Positions 25,734 through 36,529 of a stretch of DNA of 64,000 nucleotides are shown here, one piece after another; positions within the stretch are counted from its first letter, which is position 1; each line of letters starts with the position of its first letter. This DNA is from Rhizobacter sp. SG703 (GTDB taxonomy: Bacteria > Pseudomonadota > Gammaproteobacteria > Burkholderiales > Burkholderiaceae_C), in assembly GCF_012275445.1 (NCBI RefSeq), contig NZ_JAAZQK010000001.1, positions 615,198-679,197 of the forward strand. Reading direction: 5' to 3'. The position numbers were made by a program, and so were the translations under genes. Under the pieces are notes generated by a model. The model ran no database searches and was not told the origin of the DNA. It was given only the letters and a program-made list of their open reading frames with translations.

Positions 25734-26546
25734 CTACACCTCGCGGAACTGCGCCGCGTTGTCGCGCAGCCAGGCCTCGGCGCGCGGCTCGTCCTGCTGC
25801 TGCGGATGGAAACCGGGTCGGAAGTACGCCCGCCACGGCCGGAACGTCTCGCGCACCAGGCCACCGCGCGCGAACAACAGCCGCCACGCGCTGCGCCAGG
25901 TGCGGCCCTGCAGCAGCGCGCCGTCGTGCCACAGGTTGCGCAGCGTCTGGCGGATCACGTCGGTGACGAAGAAGAACGTGACGACGCGGAACCAGCGGAT
26001 GCGCCAGCGCTGGTCGCCGCCGCCGGCGCGGTAGACGTCGAACGCGGTGCTGCGGTGCTCGGTCTCCTCGGCCGCATGCCACATCCACATCGTGCGCAGC
26101 CGCGGCTCGGCGCCGTCGAGCACCTCGGGGTGCTGCAGCATCCACGCCGCCATGATCGCGGTGAAGTGCTCGTAGCCGGCCGTCACCGCCAGCGCATGGC
26201 GCGGGTCGCCGCCTTCGAAGCGCGCAATGCGGCGCGCCGCCCGCGGGCCCCAGGTGTTGCGGTGGCCCTGCGCTTCGAGCTGGCCGTTGAACAGCCCGTG
26301 GATGCGCCGGTGCGTCGCCTCCTGCCCGACGAAGCCCTGCACCTCGTCGGCGAAGCCGGCCTGCACATCGGCCGGCAAGGCCTTCGCGGCCGTCCGCACC
26401 GCATCGATGAAGAACTGCTCGCCGACCGGAAAGCTCATCGACAGCGCATTGAAGAACGCCGTCAGGAAGGCATCGCCGCCCGCCCAGCGCCGCTCGATCG
26501 GGGTCGACAGGTCGACGAGCAGCGAGCGGACGGTGTGGTGGGCCAT
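25734..26546 (-). CDS. Predicted metal-dependent hydrolase family protein (PF10118/COG3687 type)
   Basis: A 270-residue protein with ferritin-like metal-binding signatures: Glu in VGEQFFIDAVR, EATHRRIHG, GYEHFTA and EETEHRSTAFDVY, which together could hold a di-metal centre. The C-terminal third has a hydrophobic stretch (RWFRVVTFFFVTDVI). The family is described as predicted metal-dependent hydrolases but has no well-defined reaction. It is common in proteobacteria near lipid-related genes. The gene is 66 nt downstream of the CHMI-family gene on the same strand. Confidence 0.82.
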   Translation of the reverse strand: MAHHTVRSLLVDLSTPIERRWAGGDAFLTAFFNALSMSFPVGEQFFIDAVRTAAKALPADVQAGFADEVQGFVGQEATHRRIHGLFNGQLEAQGHRNTWGPRAARRIARFEGGDPRHALAVTAGYEHFTAIMAAWMLQHPEVLDGAEPRLRTMWMWHAAEETEHRSTAFDVYRAGGGDQRWRIRWFRVVTFFFVTDVIRQTLRNLWHDGALLQGRTWRSAWRLLFARGGLVRETFRPWRAYFRPGFHPQQQDEPRAEAWLRDNAAQFREV

Positions 26547-26613
26547 GGTCCCGCGATGCTATCGGAAGCCGCGACGCGCGCGGCGCAGGGTTTGCCGCAG
26601 GAATTCGATCGCC

Positions 26614-26970
26614 TCAGGCGTCGATGCCGGCGTTGCGCCGGTTGCTGAAGGTCGCGCGGTCCATTTCGCGCACGTCGCACGACACGGCCTGCACCGCCGG
26701 CACCAGCGCCGCCAGCCCGCGCACGATGCCGGCCGACAGCGTCTTGCGCTCGGCCTCGCTGCGGCCGGTCAGCACGTAGGCGAAGACGTGGACGAAATCG
26801 GCGTTGATGCCGCCGACCAGGCTGTGCTCGTGCACCAGCACGCGGATCTTCACGTCGCCGACGGTGAACAGCTCGCTCGCGAGCGCGGCGTCGTGCACGG
26901 CGCGCATCATCCGGTCGACCGGCACCTGGGCCGCGACCGCCTTCGTGCACTCGAGGATGCAATGGGGCAT
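26614..26970 (-). CDS. 5-carboxymethyl-2-hydroxymuconate isomerase family protein
   Basis: A 118-residue tautomerase-superfamily protein starting MPHCILECTKAV, so that removal of Met exposes Pro2, the catalytic base of the family. The fold elements VHDAALASELFTVGDVKIRV and VFAYVLTGRSEAERKTLSAGI agree with CHMI (HpaF). True CHMI works in homoprotocatechuate breakdown, but no other gene of that pathway is in the window, so a different keto-enol substrate is possible. It lies nine bases after the stop of the small gene at 26980-27222. Confidence 0.85.
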   Translation of the reverse strand: MPHCILECTKAVAAQVPVDRMMRAVHDAALASELFTVGDVKIRVLVHEHSLVGGINADFVHVFAYVLTGRSEAERKTLSAGIVRGLAALVPAVQAVSCDVREMDRATFSNRRNAGIDA

Positions 26971-26979
26971 GGCAGCTTC

Positions 26980-27222
26980 TCAGACGTCGAGCGTGTAGAC
27001 GCGCGCGGCGGCACGTTCGGCGGCGCTGTGGCCGCGCAGCGCCTGCGCCCACGCCGGGTCGCCAGCCGAATGCGCCGGCGCCAGGCCGCGCAGCATCACC
27101 GCGACCTCTTCGGAGCCGCCGTCGATCTCGTTGAGCTGGTGCAGCTGTTCATCGAACAGCCGCGCCACCGACGCGCCGGCGGCGTCGATCAACACGAGGT
27201 AGCGAACCGGTTTGCTGTGCAT
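26980..27222 (-). CDS. Small protein of unknown function (80 residues)
   Basis: Not recognised. The product starts MHSKPVRYLVLIDAAGASVARLF and ends AARVYTLDV. It is predicted to be soluble and has no cysteine, signal peptide or clear motif. GGGAGA lies upstream of the ATG at proper distance, and the frame shows the same codon bias as its neighbours, so it is likely a real gene. It sits between purL and the CHMI-family gene with gaps of 33 and 9 nt, suggesting one transcript. Confidence 0.7.
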   Translation of the reverse strand: MHSKPVRYLVLIDAAGASVARLFDEQLHQLNEIDGGSEEVAVMLRGLAPAHSAGDPAWAQALRGHSAAERAAARVYTLDV

Positions 27223-27255
27223 CGCATTTCTCCCTGGCCCTGTTCCTGGACGTGT

Positions 27256-30200
27256 TCAGTCAATCCACTTCCTGGCGTTGTGGAACATCCGCATCCACGG
27301 GCTGGGGGCGCCGATGTCGCCCGACGTCCAGCTCATCAACACGTTGCGGAACACCCGCTCCGGGTGCGGCATCAGCACCGTGAAGCGGCCGTCGTCGGTG
27401 GTCACCGCGGTCAGGCCGTCGGGGCTGCCGTTCGGGTTCGCCGGGTAGGCCTCGGTCGGCCGGCCGGCGGCGTCGACGAAGCGCATCGCGCGCTTCACCT
27501 TGGCCGCGTCGCCGCGCTGCGAGAAATCGGCAAAGCCTTCGCCGTGCGCCACCGCGATCGGCAGCCGGCTGCCGGCCATGCCGCCGAAGAAGATCGACGG
27601 GCTGTCCAGCACCTCGACCTGCGCCAGCCGGCCCTCGAACTGCTCGCTGCGGTTGCGGGTGAACTTCGGCCAGTCCTGCGCGCCGGGAATCATCGGCGAC
27701 AGCGCTGCCATCATCTGGCAACCGTTGCATACGCCGAGCGCGAAGGTGTCGCTGCGCCCGAAGAAGGCGGCGAACTGCTCGGCCAGCACCGGGTTGAACA
27801 TCACCGAACGGGCCCAGCCTTCGCCGGCGCCGAGCGTGTCGCCGTAGCTGAAGCCGCCGCAGGCGACGAAGCCCTGGAACTGGTCGAAGCGTGCGCGGCC
27901 GGTCTGCAGGTCGCTCATGTGCACGTCGAAGGTGTCGAAGCCGGCCTGCGCCATCGAGTAGCTCATCTCGAGGTGGCTGTTGACGCCCTGCTCGCGCAGG
28001 ATCGCCACCTTCGGGCGCGCGGTGTTGACGTACGGCGCGACCGGCGCCGCCGGGTCGAAGCTCAGCTGCAGGTGCAGCCCGGTGTCGTCGACGCGGCCGG
28101 CGGCCTGGTGCTCGGCATCGGCGCAGGCCGGGTTGTCGCGCAGCCGGGCGATGCGCCAGCTGACCTCGTCCCAGGCCTGGTGCAGGTCGCGCAGCGGCGC
28201 GCTGAACACCGCCTTCGCATCGCGCCAGACCTCGACGACGCCGCGCTCGTTGGTCTTGCCGATCGCATGGCTGTGCCTGGCCAGGCCGTGCTCGCGCAGC
28301 ACCTGCATCACCTCGTCGCGCAACGCGGTCGGCACCTGGATCACGGCGCCCAGCTCTTCGTTGAACAAGGCCTTCAGCGTCAGCTCGGTGCGGCGCGCGC
28401 CGACCTGCCCGGCCCAGTTCTTCGAGTCGCCATGGTCGGCGCGGCTGTCGGCGATGCCGTCGCCTTCGGTGACCAGCATGTCGACGTTCAGGCTCAGGCC
28501 GCGATGGCCGGCGAAGGCCATCTCGCAGGCCGCCGCCCACAGGCCGCCGTCGCTGCGGTCGTGGTAGGCCAGCAGCCTGCCCTGGCCGCGCAGCTGGTTG
28601 ATCGCGGCGACCAGCGACTTCAGCAGCGCCGGGTCGTCGAGGTCGGGCACCTCGTCGCCGAACTGGTCCAGCACCTGCGCGAGCATCGAGCCGGCCATGC
28701 GGTTCCTGCCCTGGCCCAGGTCGATCAGCAGCAGCGTCGTGTCGCCGGGCTGCAACTGCGGCGTCAGCGTGCCGCGCACGTCGGCCAGCGTCGCGAACGC
28801 GGTGACGATCAGCGACACCGGTGCGGTGACCTGCCTGGCTTCGCCGCCGTCGCTCCAGCGGGTGCGCATCGACAGGCTGTCCTTGCCGACCGGCACGCTG
28901 ATGCCGAGCGCCGGGCACAGCTCCATGCCGACCGCCTTCACGGTGTCGTACAGCGCCGCGTCTTCGCCCGGTTCGCCGCAGGCGGCCATCCAGTTGCAGC
29001 TGAGCTTGACGCGTTCGAGCTCGATCGGCGCGGCCAGCAGGTTGGTGATGGCCTCGCCGACCGCCATGCGGCCGGAGGCCGGCGCATCGAGCGTCGCGAG
29101 CGGCGTGCGCTCGCCCAGGCTCATCGCCTCGCCGCGGAAGCCGCGGAAATCGGCCAGCGTCACCGCGCAGTCGGCCACCGGCACCTGCCACGGGCCGACC
29201 ATCGGGTCGCGGTGGTTCAGGCCGCCGACGGTGCGGTCGCCGATCGTGATCAGGAAGCGCTTGCTCGCCACCGTCGGATGGCGCAGCACGTCGAAGGCCA
29301 CCTTGTCGAGCGACACGTCGGTCAGCTGCAGCGCCGGCAGCGTGCGCGCGACGCGCTTCACGTCGCGGTGCATCTTCGGCGGCTTGCCGAGCAGCACCTC
29401 CATCGGCATGTCGATCGGGCGCTGCTGCGGGTCGGTGTCGGCGGCCGAGTGGTCGAGCACCAGCTGCTTCGCCTCGGTGGTCACGCCGACCACCGCGAAC
29501 GGGCAGCGCTCGCGCTCGCACATCGCGCGGAAGATCGGCAACGCGTCAGGCGACACCGCCATCACGTAGCGCTCCTGGCTCTCGTTGCACCAGATCTCCT
29601 TCGGCGCCAAGCCGCTCTCTTCGAGCGGCACCTGGCTCAGGTCGAAGCGCGCGCCGAGGCCGGCGCCGTCGACCAGCTCGGGGAAGGCGTTCGAGATGCC
29701 GCCCGCGCCCACATCGTGGATCGCGAGGATCGGGTTCGATTCGCCGAGCGCCCAGCAGTGGTTGATGACCTCCTGCGCACGCCGTTCGATCTCGGGGTTG
29801 CCGCGCTGCACCGAATCGAAGTCGAGCTCGGCCGCGTTGGCGCCGGCCGCCATCGAACTGGCCGCGCTGCCGCCCATGCCGATGCGCATGCCGGGGCCGC
29901 CCAGCTGCACCAGCAGCGTGCCGGCCGGGAATTTCACCTTGTGCGTCTGGCTGTCGGAGATGCTGCCCAGGCCGCCGGCGATCATGATCGGCTTGTGGTA
30001 GCCGCGGCGCTGGCCGTCCACCGTCTGCTCGTAGACGCGGAAGTAGCCGGCGAGGTTGGGCCGGCCGAATTCGTTGTTGAACGCGGCGCCGCCGAGCGGG
30101 CCGTCGACCATGATCTGCAGCGGGCTCGCGATGTGCTCCGGCTTGCCGTAGGGCGACTGCTCCCACGGCTCGTTCGTACCAGGCAGGTGCAGGTTCGAGA

Positions 30201-31260
30201 CGCTGAAGCCGGTCAGGCCGGCCTTGGGCTTCGAGCCGCGGCCGGTCGCGCCCTCGTCGCGGATCTCGCCGCCGGCACCGGTCGACGCGCCCGGGAACGG
30301 CGAGATCGCCGTCGGGTGGTTGTGCGTCTCGACCTTCATCAGCACGTGCACGGTGTCCTCGCGCGGGCCGTACAGCGGCGCGTTGGTGTACCCCTGCGGC
30401 AGCCAGCGCTCGGTCGGGCCGCCTTCCATCACCGACGCGTTGTCGCTGTACGCCACCACCGTGTGCTGCGGCGCCAGCTGGTGGGTGTTGCGGATCATCC
30501 CGAACATCGAACGCTCTTGCGCGACGCCGTCGATCGTGAAGGCGGCGTTGAAGATCTTGTGCCGGCAGTGCTCGCTGTTGGCCTGCGCGAACATCATCAG
30601 CTCGACGTCGGTCGGGTTGCGCTTCAGCCCGCCGAAGGCGGCGACCAGGTAGTCGATCTCGTCGTCGCTGAGCGCGAGGCCGAAGTCCTTGTTGGCGGCT
30701 TCCAGCGCGGCGCGGCCGCGGCCGATCACGTCGACATGCGCCATCGGCTTGCCGACCTGCTCGTCGAACAGGTGGGCGGCATCGTCGCGCTGCAGCAGCA
30801 CGCTCTCGGTCATGCGGTCGTGCAGCACCGCGGCGGCCTGCTGCAGCTCGCCGGCCTCGAGCGGCTTCGCGGCGCCGAGCAGGCCGGCCAGGCCGGTCTT
30901 CAGCACCAGCCGGTATTCCGTCACGCGTTCGACGCGCCGGATCGCCAGGCCGCAGTTGTGCGCGATGTCGGTGGCCTTGCTGGCCCACGGCGACACGGTG
31001 CCCAGGCGCGGCGCCACCAGCACCAGCGCGCCGTCGGCCGGGCCGGTGTAGGCATCGCCATAGGTGAGCAGCGCGGCGAGCTTGTCATGGGCGTCGCGCG
31101 GCAGCGGCTGGTCGCTCCACACCCAGTGAACATGCCGGGCGTGCACGGCGGCGATGCGCGGGCTGATCGCCTGCAGCCGCGGCAGCAGGGCCTGGGCGCG
31201 GAAGGCGGACAAGGCGTTGCCGCCCTCGAAGTGCAGCAGATGCTTGGGTGTGGACGTCAC
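27256..31260 (-). CDS. purL: Phosphoribosylformylglycinamidine synthase (single-chain form)
   Basis: Converts FGAR, glutamine and ATP to FGAM in purine biosynthesis. The 1334-residue chain is the large proteobacterial form. It has an N-terminal PurS-like region, two AIR-synthase-like ATP-binding halves (for example NEQEL-type linker [20 protein letters not shown], here [14 protein letters not shown] and [20 protein letters not shown]) and a C-terminal glutamine amidotransferase domain. The latter has the nucleophile Cys1178 in GVCNGCQMM and the His/Glu pair in LMPHPERVF. The start codon is GTG (31260). It is divergent from map with a 99-nt gap that must hold both promoters. Confidence 0.97.
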   Translation of the reverse strand: MTSTPKHLLHFEGGNALSAFRAQALLPRLQAISPRIAAVHARHVHWVWSDQPLPRDAHDKLAALLTYGDAYTGPADGALVLVAPRLGTVSPWASKATDIAHNCGLAIRRVERVTEYRLVLKTGLAGLLGAAKPLEAGELQQAAAVLHDRMTESVLLQRDDAAHLFDEQVGKPMAHVDVIGRGRAALEAANKDFGLALSDDEIDYLVAAFGGLKRNPTDVELMMFAQANSEHCRHKIFNAAFTIDGVAQERSMFGMIRNTHQLAPQHTVVAYSDNASVMEGGPTERWLPQGYTNAPLYGPREDTVHVLMKVETHNHPTAISPFPGASTGAGGEIRDEGATGRGSKPKAGLTGFSVSNLHLPGTNEPWEQSPYGKPEHIASPLQIMVDGPLGGAAFNNEFGRPNLAGYFRVYEQTVDGQRRGYHKPIMIAGGLGSISDSQTHKVKFPAGTLLVQLGGPGMRIGMGGSAASSMAAGANAAELDFDSVQRGNPEIERRAQEVINHCWALGESNPILAIHDVGAGGISNAFPELVDGAGLGARFDLSQVPLEESGLAPKEIWCNESQERYVMAVSPDALPIFRAMCERERCPFAVVGVTTEAKQLVLDHSAADTDPQQRPIDMPMEVLLGKPPKMHRDVKRVARTLPALQLTDVSLDKVAFDVLRHPTVASKRFLITIGDRTVGGLNHRDPMVGPWQVPVADCAVTLADFRGFRGEAMSLGERTPLATLDAPASGRMAVGEAITNLLAAPIELERVKLSCNWMAACGEPGEDAALYDTVKAVGMELCPALGISVPVGKDSLSMRTRWSDGGEARQVTAPVSLIVTAFATLADVRGTLTPQLQPGDTTLLLIDLGQGRNRMAGSMLAQVLDQFGDEVPDLDDPALLKSLVAAINQLRGQGRLLAYHDRSDGGLWAAACEMAFAGHRGLSLNVDMLVTEGDGIADSRADHGDSKNWAGQVGARRTELTLKALFNEELGAVIQVPTALRDEVMQVLREHGLARHSHAIGKTNERGVVEVWRDAKAVFSAPLRDLHQAWDEVSWRIARLRDNPACADAEHQAAGRVDDTGLHLQLSFDPAAPVAPYVNTARPKVAILREQGVNSHLEMSYSMAQAGFDTFDVHMSDLQTGRARFDQFQGFVACGGFSYGDTLGAGEGWARSVMFNPVLAEQFAAFFGRSDTFALGVCNGCQMMAALSPMIPGAQDWPKFTRNRSEQFEGRLAQVEVLDSPSIFFGGMAGSRLPIAVAHGEGFADFSQRGDAAKVKRAMRFVDAAGRPTEAYPANPNGSPDGLTAVTTDDGRFTVLMPHPERVFRNVLMSWTSGDIGAPSPWMRMFHNARKWID

Positions 31261-31359
31261 GGTGGGGGGCCAGCTTCGGGTTCTGGAGACCGGGTCGTGT
31301 TCAGGGACTGCCGGTGGAAACCCGGGATTTTACGGGGGTCGGTGCAATAATTCCGCCCC

Positions 31360-32199
31360 ATGACGATCACGATCAAGAACGCCGAGGATGTCGCCGGCAT
31401 GCGCATCGCCGGGCGGCTCGCCTCCGAAGTGCTGGACATGCTCACGCCGCACGTGAAGCCCGGCGTCACCACCGAGCAGCTCGACAAGCTGGCGCACGAC
31501 CACATCGTCGACGTCCAGCAAGGCATTCCGGCCCCGCTGAACTACGCGCCGCCGGGCTACACGCCCTACCCGAAATCGATCTGCACGTCGATCAACCACC
31601 AAGTCTGCCACGGCATCCCGAACGACCGGCCGCTGAAGGCGGGCGACATCGTCAACATCGACGTCACCGTCATCAAGGACGGCTGGCACGGCGACACCAG
31701 CCGGATGTTCGTCGTCGGCCACGGCTCCATCGCCGCCAACCGCCTGTGCCAGATCACCTACGACGCCATGTGGAAGGGCATCGTGAAGGTCCGGCCCGGC
31801 ATCCACCTGGGCGACATCGGCCACTCGATCCAGACCTTCGCCGAGAATGCCGGCTTCTCGATCGTGCGCGAATTCTGCGGCCATGGCATCGGCCGCAAGT
31901 TCCATGAAGAACCGCAGGTGCTGCACTACGGCCGCCCCGGCACGCTCGAAGAGCTGGTGCCGGGCATGGTGTTCACGATCGAGCCGATGATCAATGCCGG
32001 ACGGCGCGACATCCGCGAGGCCGGCGACGGCTGGACCATCGTCACGAAAGACCGCTCGCTGTCGGCCCAGTGGGAGCACACGGTGCTCGTCACCGAGACC
32101 GGCTACGAAGTGCTGACGCTGTCGGCCGGCAGCCCGCCGCCGCCGGCCTTCGCCGTCGCTGCCGCGGCGGCATCGGCGACCGCCTCCACCGCCGCCTGA
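31360..32199 (+). CDS. map: Methionine aminopeptidase, type I
   Basis: Removes the N-terminal methionine from new proteins. The 279-residue product has the pita-bread fold with the five metal ligands in [19 protein letters not shown] (both Asp), [12 protein letters not shown] (His), VFTIEPM (Glu) and WEHTVLVT (Glu), and the substrate-contacting His in VCHGIPND. The C-terminus has an Ala/Pro-rich extension of about 25 residues beyond the usual end. An AATAAT-like AT-rich element lies only about ten bases before the ATG, so the leader may be very short. It is followed by glnD after 11 nt. Confidence 0.97.
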   Translation: MTITIKNAEDVAGMRIAGRLASEVLDMLTPHVKPGVTTEQLDKLAHDHIVDVQQGIPAPLNYAPPGYTPYPKSICTSINHQVCHGIPNDRPLKAGDIVNIDVTVIKDGWHGDTSRMFVVGHGSIAANRLCQITYDAMWKGIVKVRPGIHLGDIGHSIQTFAENAGFSIVREFCGHGIGRKFHEEPQVLHYGRPGTLEELVPGMVFTIEPMINAGRRDIREAGDGWTIVTKDRSLSAQWEHTVLVTETGYEVLTLSAGSPPPPAFAVAAAAASATASTAA

Positions 32200-32210
32200 C
32201 GGTGTCGTCG

Positions 32211-34847
32211 ATGGCGATCGCGGTGGACACACCGACGCCTGCGGCCGCGCGCAGCCTGGCCGAACAACGCAGCCGCTTCCGCGAGGGCAAGGCGGCGCTG
32301 ATGGCCCATTTCAGCGAGTCGCGTGCCACCGCGCCGGCCGCGACCCGGCTGGTGCGGGCGCTGGCCCGCCACGTCGACCAGACGCTGCTCGGCCTGTGGG
32401 AGCACGCGATGATGCCACCGGGGGCCGCGCTGCTGGCAGTCGGCGGCTACGGGCGCGCCGAGCTGTACCCGCATTCCGATGTCGACGTGCTGGTGCTGCT
32501 GCCGCCGGGCGACGCGCTGCACAACGCCCGCATCGGCGCGCCGGGCTCCGACAACGATGCGCTGAAGTCCTCGGTCGAGGGCTTCATCACCGCCTGCTGG
32601 GACCTGGGCCTGGAGATCGGCTCCAGCGTGCGCACCGTCGACGAATGCGTCGCCGAGGCGCATGGCGACGTCACGGTGCAGACCGCGCTGCTCGAATCGC
32701 GCTACCTGTGCGGCTCGAAGCGCCTGTTCAACGCCTTCCGGCGCGCCAATGCCGGTGCGATGGACCCGAAGGCCTTCCTGCGCGCGAAGACGCTCGAGAT
32801 GCGCCAGCGCCACCAGAAGTACGAGGACACGCCCTACTCGCTCGAACCCAACTGCAAGGAAAGCCCCGGCGGCCTGCGCGACCTGCAGATGGTGATCTGG
32901 GTCGCACGGGCGGCCGGCCTCGGCCGCACCTGGACCGAGCTGGCCGCCAAGGGGCTGATCACGCCGTTCGAGGTGAAGCAGCTGCAGCGCAACGAGGGCC
33001 TGCTGCGCCTGATCCGCGCGCGGCTGCACATGGTGGCCGGGCGCCGCGAAGACCGGCTGGTGTTCGACCTGCAGACCGCGGTGGCCGAGAGCTTCGGCTA
33101 CGAGACCACGCATGCGCGCCGCGCGTCCGAGCAGCTGATGCACCGCTACTACTGGGCGGCGAAGGCGGTGACGCAGCTGAACCAGATCCTGGTGCTGAAC
33201 ATCGAGGAACGCATCAACGGCTCGCAGGACGCGCCGATGCGCCCGATCAACCCGCACTTCCTCGACCGCGCCGGCATGCTCGAAGTCGCGAGCGACGACC
33301 TGTTCGAGCGCGAGCCGCACACCATCCTCGAAGCCTTCCTCGTCTACCAGCAGACGCCCGGCATCAAGGGACTGTCGGCGCGCACGCTGCGGGCGCTGTA
33401 CAACGCCCGCGAGGTGATGGACGGCGAGTTCCGGCGCGATCCGGCGAACCGTGCGACCTTCATGCAGATCCTGCGCCAGCCCGAAGGCCAGACGCATGCC
33501 TTCCGGCTGATGAACCAGACCAGCGTGCTGGGTCGCTACCTGTGGGTGTTCCGGCGCATTGTCGGGCAGATGCAGCACGACCTGTTCCACGTCTACACGG
33601 TGGACCAGCACATCCTGATGGTGCTGCGCAACGTGCGGCGCTTCTTCATCCCGGAGCATGCGCACGAGTACCCGTTCTGCTCGCAGCTCGCGTCCACCTG
33701 GGACCGGCCGTACGTGCTGTACATCGCCGCGCTGTTCCATGACGTGGCCAAGGGGCGCGGCGGCGACCACTCCGACCTGGGTGCGGTCGAGGCGCGGCGC
33801 TTCTGCCGCGACCACGGGATCGACAAGGACGACACCGCGCTGATCGAGTTCCTGGTCAAGGGCCACCTGACGATGTCGCGCATCGCGCAGAAGGAAGACC
33901 TGAGCGACCCCGAGGTCATCGGCAACTTCGCGACGCTGGTCGGCACCGAGCGCCGGCTGACCGCGCTGTACCTGCTGACGGTGGCCGACATCCGCGGCAC
34001 CAGCCCGAAGGTGTGGAATGCCTGGAAGGGCAAGCTGCTCGAGGACCTGTACCGGCTGACCTTGCGCGCGCTGGGCGGCGCGACGCCGAACCTCGACGCC
34101 GAGATCGAGGCCCGCCGCCAGGATGCGCGGCACACGCTGAACCTGTACTCGCTGCTGCCGGGCACCGAGGTGCCGCTGTGGAAGACGCTGGAGCTGAGCT
34201 ACTTCGCGCGGCACGATGCCGGCGACATCGCCTGGCATGCACGCTCGCTGTTCCGCCACGTGACCAGCACCGAGCCGATCGTGCGGGCGCGGCTGTCGTC
34301 GGTCGGCGAAGGTCTGCAGGTGCTGGTGTACGCGCCCGACCGCCCTGATTTGTTCGCGCGCATCTGCGGGTACTTCGACGGCGCCGGCTTCAACATCCTC
34401 GACGCCAAGATCCACACGACGCGCGCCGGCTATGCGCTCGACACCTTCCAGGTGATCAGCCCGCAGATGGAGCACCACTACCGCGACCTGATCTCGCTGG
34501 TGGAGACGCAGGCGGCGCTGGCATTGAAGGCCGACGGGCCGCTGCCCGACCCGAGCCGCGGCCGGCTGTCGCGCCGCGTGAAGTCGTTCCCGATCACGCC
34601 GCGCGTGCTGCTGCGCCCCGACGAGCGTGGCCAGCGCTGGCTGCTGTCGGTGTCGACCAGCGACCGCTCCGGCCTGCTGTACGCGATCGCGCGGGTGCTG
34701 GCGCGGCACCACATCAACCTGCAGCTCGCGAAGATCACGACGCTCGGCGAGCGCGTCGAAGACACCTTCCTGATCGACGGCTCGGCGCTGCAGCAGAACC
34801 GGGCGCAGATCGAGATCGAGAGCGAATTGTTGGACGCGATCACATAG
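32211..34847 (+). CDS. glnD: [Protein-PII] uridylyltransferase / uridylyl-removing enzyme
   Basis: Bifunctional nitrogen sensor that uridylylates PII when glutamine is low and removes UMP when it is high. The 878-residue chain has the nucleotidyltransferase motif [15 protein letters not shown] (residues 78-92) and the PII-uridylyltransferase middle domain ([14 protein letters not shown]). The HD domain ([15 protein letters not shown], His near 509) is followed by two C-terminal ACT domains (about 700-780 and 805-878) that bind glutamine. ATG 32211 is used; a GTG nine bases earlier is also in frame. The gene is cotranscribed with map. Confidence 0.96.
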   Translation: MAIAVDTPTPAAARSLAEQRSRFREGKAALMAHFSESRATAPAATRLVRALARHVDQTLLGLWEHAMMPPGAALLAVGGYGRAELYPHSDVDVLVLLPPGDALHNARIGAPGSDNDALKSSVEGFITACWDLGLEIGSSVRTVDECVAEAHGDVTVQTALLESRYLCGSKRLFNAFRRANAGAMDPKAFLRAKTLEMRQRHQKYEDTPYSLEPNCKESPGGLRDLQMVIWVARAAGLGRTWTELAAKGLITPFEVKQLQRNEGLLRLIRARLHMVAGRREDRLVFDLQTAVAESFGYETTHARRASEQLMHRYYWAAKAVTQLNQILVLNIEERINGSQDAPMRPINPHFLDRAGMLEVASDDLFEREPHTILEAFLVYQQTPGIKGLSARTLRALYNAREVMDGEFRRDPANRATFMQILRQPEGQTHAFRLMNQTSVLGRYLWVFRRIVGQMQHDLFHVYTVDQHILMVLRNVRRFFIPEHAHEYPFCSQLASTWDRPYVLYIAALFHDVAKGRGGDHSDLGAVEARRFCRDHGIDKDDTALIEFLVKGHLTMSRIAQKEDLSDPEVIGNFATLVGTERRLTALYLLTVADIRGTSPKVWNAWKGKLLEDLYRLTLRALGGATPNLDAEIEARRQDARHTLNLYSLLPGTEVPLWKTLELSYFARHDAGDIAWHARSLFRHVTSTEPIVRARLSSVGEGLQVLVYAPDRPDLFARICGYFDGAGFNILDAKIHTTRAGYALDTFQVISPQMEHHYRDLISLVETQAALALKADGPLPDPSRGRLSRRVKSFPITPRVLLRPDERGQRWLLSVSTSDRSGLLYAIARVLARHHINLQLAKITTLGERVEDTFLIDGSALQQNRAQIEIESELLDAIT

Positions 34848-34888
34848 CGTGTGTGCTGCGCGCCAATCGCGTCAACCGAGATCGAGAT

Positions 34889-36328
34889 TCACTCAGGAAC
34901 CGCGATCACCTTGCCGGGGTTCAGGATGTTCAGCGGGTCCCACGCTCGCTTCAGCTGGCGCATCAGGTGCACCGCGTTGGCGTCGAACTCCTCGGTCAGC
35001 AGCACCACCTTCTGCGCGCCGATGCCGTGCTCGGCGGTGCAGGTGCCTTCCATGCGCAGCGCCCGGCTCATCATCCGCTGGTTCAATCGCTCGGCCTCGG
35101 CCATCTCGGCCGGATTGTCCGGGTCGGCAATGATCAGGCACAGCAGGTGGCCGTCGCCCACATGACCGAACAGCGGGCACAGCAGCGATGACCGCCGCGT
35201 GTCCTCGATGGTCTCCTCGATGCACTGCGCAAGCCGCGACAAGGGCACGCAGGCATCGGTCGTGAAGGTGCGCCAGCCCGGCCGCAGCCGCTCGCAGGCG
35301 GCGAACGCGGTGTGGCGCGCGCTCCACAAGCGGGTGCGGGCTTCCGGCTGGTCGGCCCAGTCGTAGTCGTCGCCGCGGTGTTCGCGTGCGATGTCGCGCA
35401 CGATCTCGGCCTGCTCGGCCACGCCGGCCGGCGTGCCATGGAATTCCAGGAACAACGTCGGCCGCTCGGTGAACAGCGTGTCGGTGTGCAGGTTGACGGC
35501 GCGCAGCGCCAGCGCGTCCATGAACTCGGCACGGGCCAGCGGAACGCCGGTCTGGATGGTCTGGATCACCGTGTCGACCGCGCTGCGCACGTCGGGGAAG
35601 GTGCACACCGCCGTCGCGATCGCGTCGGGCCGCGGGTACAGCCGCACCGTCACTTCGGTGATGATGCCCAGCGTGCCTTCGCTGCCGACGAAGATGCGCG
35701 TCAGGTCGTAGCCGGCCGACGACTTCTTGGCCCGGCGCGCGGTGCGGATGATCCGGCCTTCGGCGGTGACGACCGTGAGCGCCAGCACGTTCTCGCGCAT
35801 CGTGCCGTAGCGCACCGCGCTCGTGCCGCCGGCACGCGTCGCGGCCATCCCGCCGAGCGAGGCCTTCGAGCCGGGGTCGATCGGGAAGAACAGCCCGGTG
35901 TCCTTCACCTCGGCATTCAGCTGCTCGCGGGTGACGCCGGCCTGCACCGTCGCGGTCAGGTCCTGCGCATTGATGGTCATCACCTCGTCCATCTCGGACA
36001 GGTCGATCGAGATGCCGCCCACATGGCCGAGCACATGGCGCTCGAGCGACGAGAACATGCCGAAGGCAGTCACCGCGACCCGGTGCATCGCGCACAGCCG
36101 GACGATCTCGGCGACCTCCTCGGTCGCGTGGGCGAAGACAACGCCGTCGGGCGCCGTCGTGTCCGACGGCGACGCCTCGCAGCCGTGCTGCTCGCGCATC
36201 GAGCGGCCGAGCTTGAAGCGCAGGCCGAAGCGGTGTCGCAACGCGTCGAGCAGCGCCATCGGCGCACCCGTCAGCACGGTCGCGGGAGGGGCCGCAAAGG
36301 CGGCGGCAGCAGTCGCAAGATCGATCAT
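34889..36328 (-). CDS. FAD-linked 2-hydroxyacid oxidase / D-lactate dehydrogenase-like
   Basis: A 479-residue flavoprotein of the GlcD/D-lactate dehydrogenase (cytochrome) family. The FAD-binding type 4 domain spans about 45-215 (KASLGGMAATRAGGTSAVRYG, FVGSEGTLGIITEV) and the FAD-oxidase C domain the rest (FGHVGDGHLLCLII, GTCTAEHGIGAQK). It would oxidise a D-2-hydroxyacid to the 2-oxoacid. The FAD pyrophosphate loop, usually GxGTSLEGH in this family, reads FGMFSSLERHV. ATG 36328 has AGAGGA upstream. The 201-nt spacer before it holds a motif shared with the TPP-enzyme upstream region. It lies downstream of the LysR gene on the same strand and converges on glnD. Confidence 0.87.
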   Translation of the reverse strand: MIDLATAAAAFAAPPATVLTGAPMALLDALRHRFGLRFKLGRSMREQHGCEASPSDTTAPDGVVFAHATEEVAEIVRLCAMHRVAVTAFGMFSSLERHVLGHVGGISIDLSEMDEVMTINAQDLTATVQAGVTREQLNAEVKDTGLFFPIDPGSKASLGGMAATRAGGTSAVRYGTMRENVLALTVVTAEGRIIRTARRAKKSSAGYDLTRIFVGSEGTLGIITEVTVRLYPRPDAIATAVCTFPDVRSAVDTVIQTIQTGVPLARAEFMDALALRAVNLHTDTLFTERPTLFLEFHGTPAGVAEQAEIVRDIAREHRGDDYDWADQPEARTRLWSARHTAFAACERLRPGWRTFTTDACVPLSRLAQCIEETIEDTRRSSLLCPLFGHVGDGHLLCLIIADPDNPAEMAEAERLNQRMMSRALRMEGTCTAEHGIGAQKVVLLTEEFDANAVHLMRQLKRAWDPLNILNPGKVIAVPE

Positions 36329-36437
36329 GTGGTCCTCTCTGACAACGTCAAGTGAGACGGCGGTGAACACGGCGCCTGTTGGCCGGCGCTCGGCAAGGTG
36401 GAAAGACTAGCGACGAATCGCCGCGAGCGCGCCGGCA

Positions 36438-36469
36438 GCGCCATAGCTTTTCGAGAACGCGCCATCTGC
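36438..36469 (-). promoter_or_regulatory. Candidate shared operator, copy A (upstream of the FAD oxidase gene)
   Basis: Read on the minus strand: GCAGATGGCGC, 13 bases, TATGGCGC. The two ATGGCGC cores are 21 bp apart, about two helical turns. The same arrangement with the same spacing occurs at 39699-39730 upstream of the TPP-enzyme gene, and in both the conserved CGAT (ATCG on the minus strand) lies five bases beyond the outer end. It is 110-141 bp upstream of the oxidase start. The LysR protein encoded between the two genes is the obvious candidate binder. Confidence 0.55.
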
Positions 36470-36529
36470 TTCAGCGATCACGGTCACCGACCGGCACCGC
36501 GCGACTGCAATTTCTTGCAGCCGCACGGG

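Noticed and set aside
26227-31350. Long plus-strand frame (about 1700 codons) opposite purL
   Set aside because: It is an antisense shadow of purL and its neighbours; the minus-strand frames contain the glutaminase triad and other conserved motifs.
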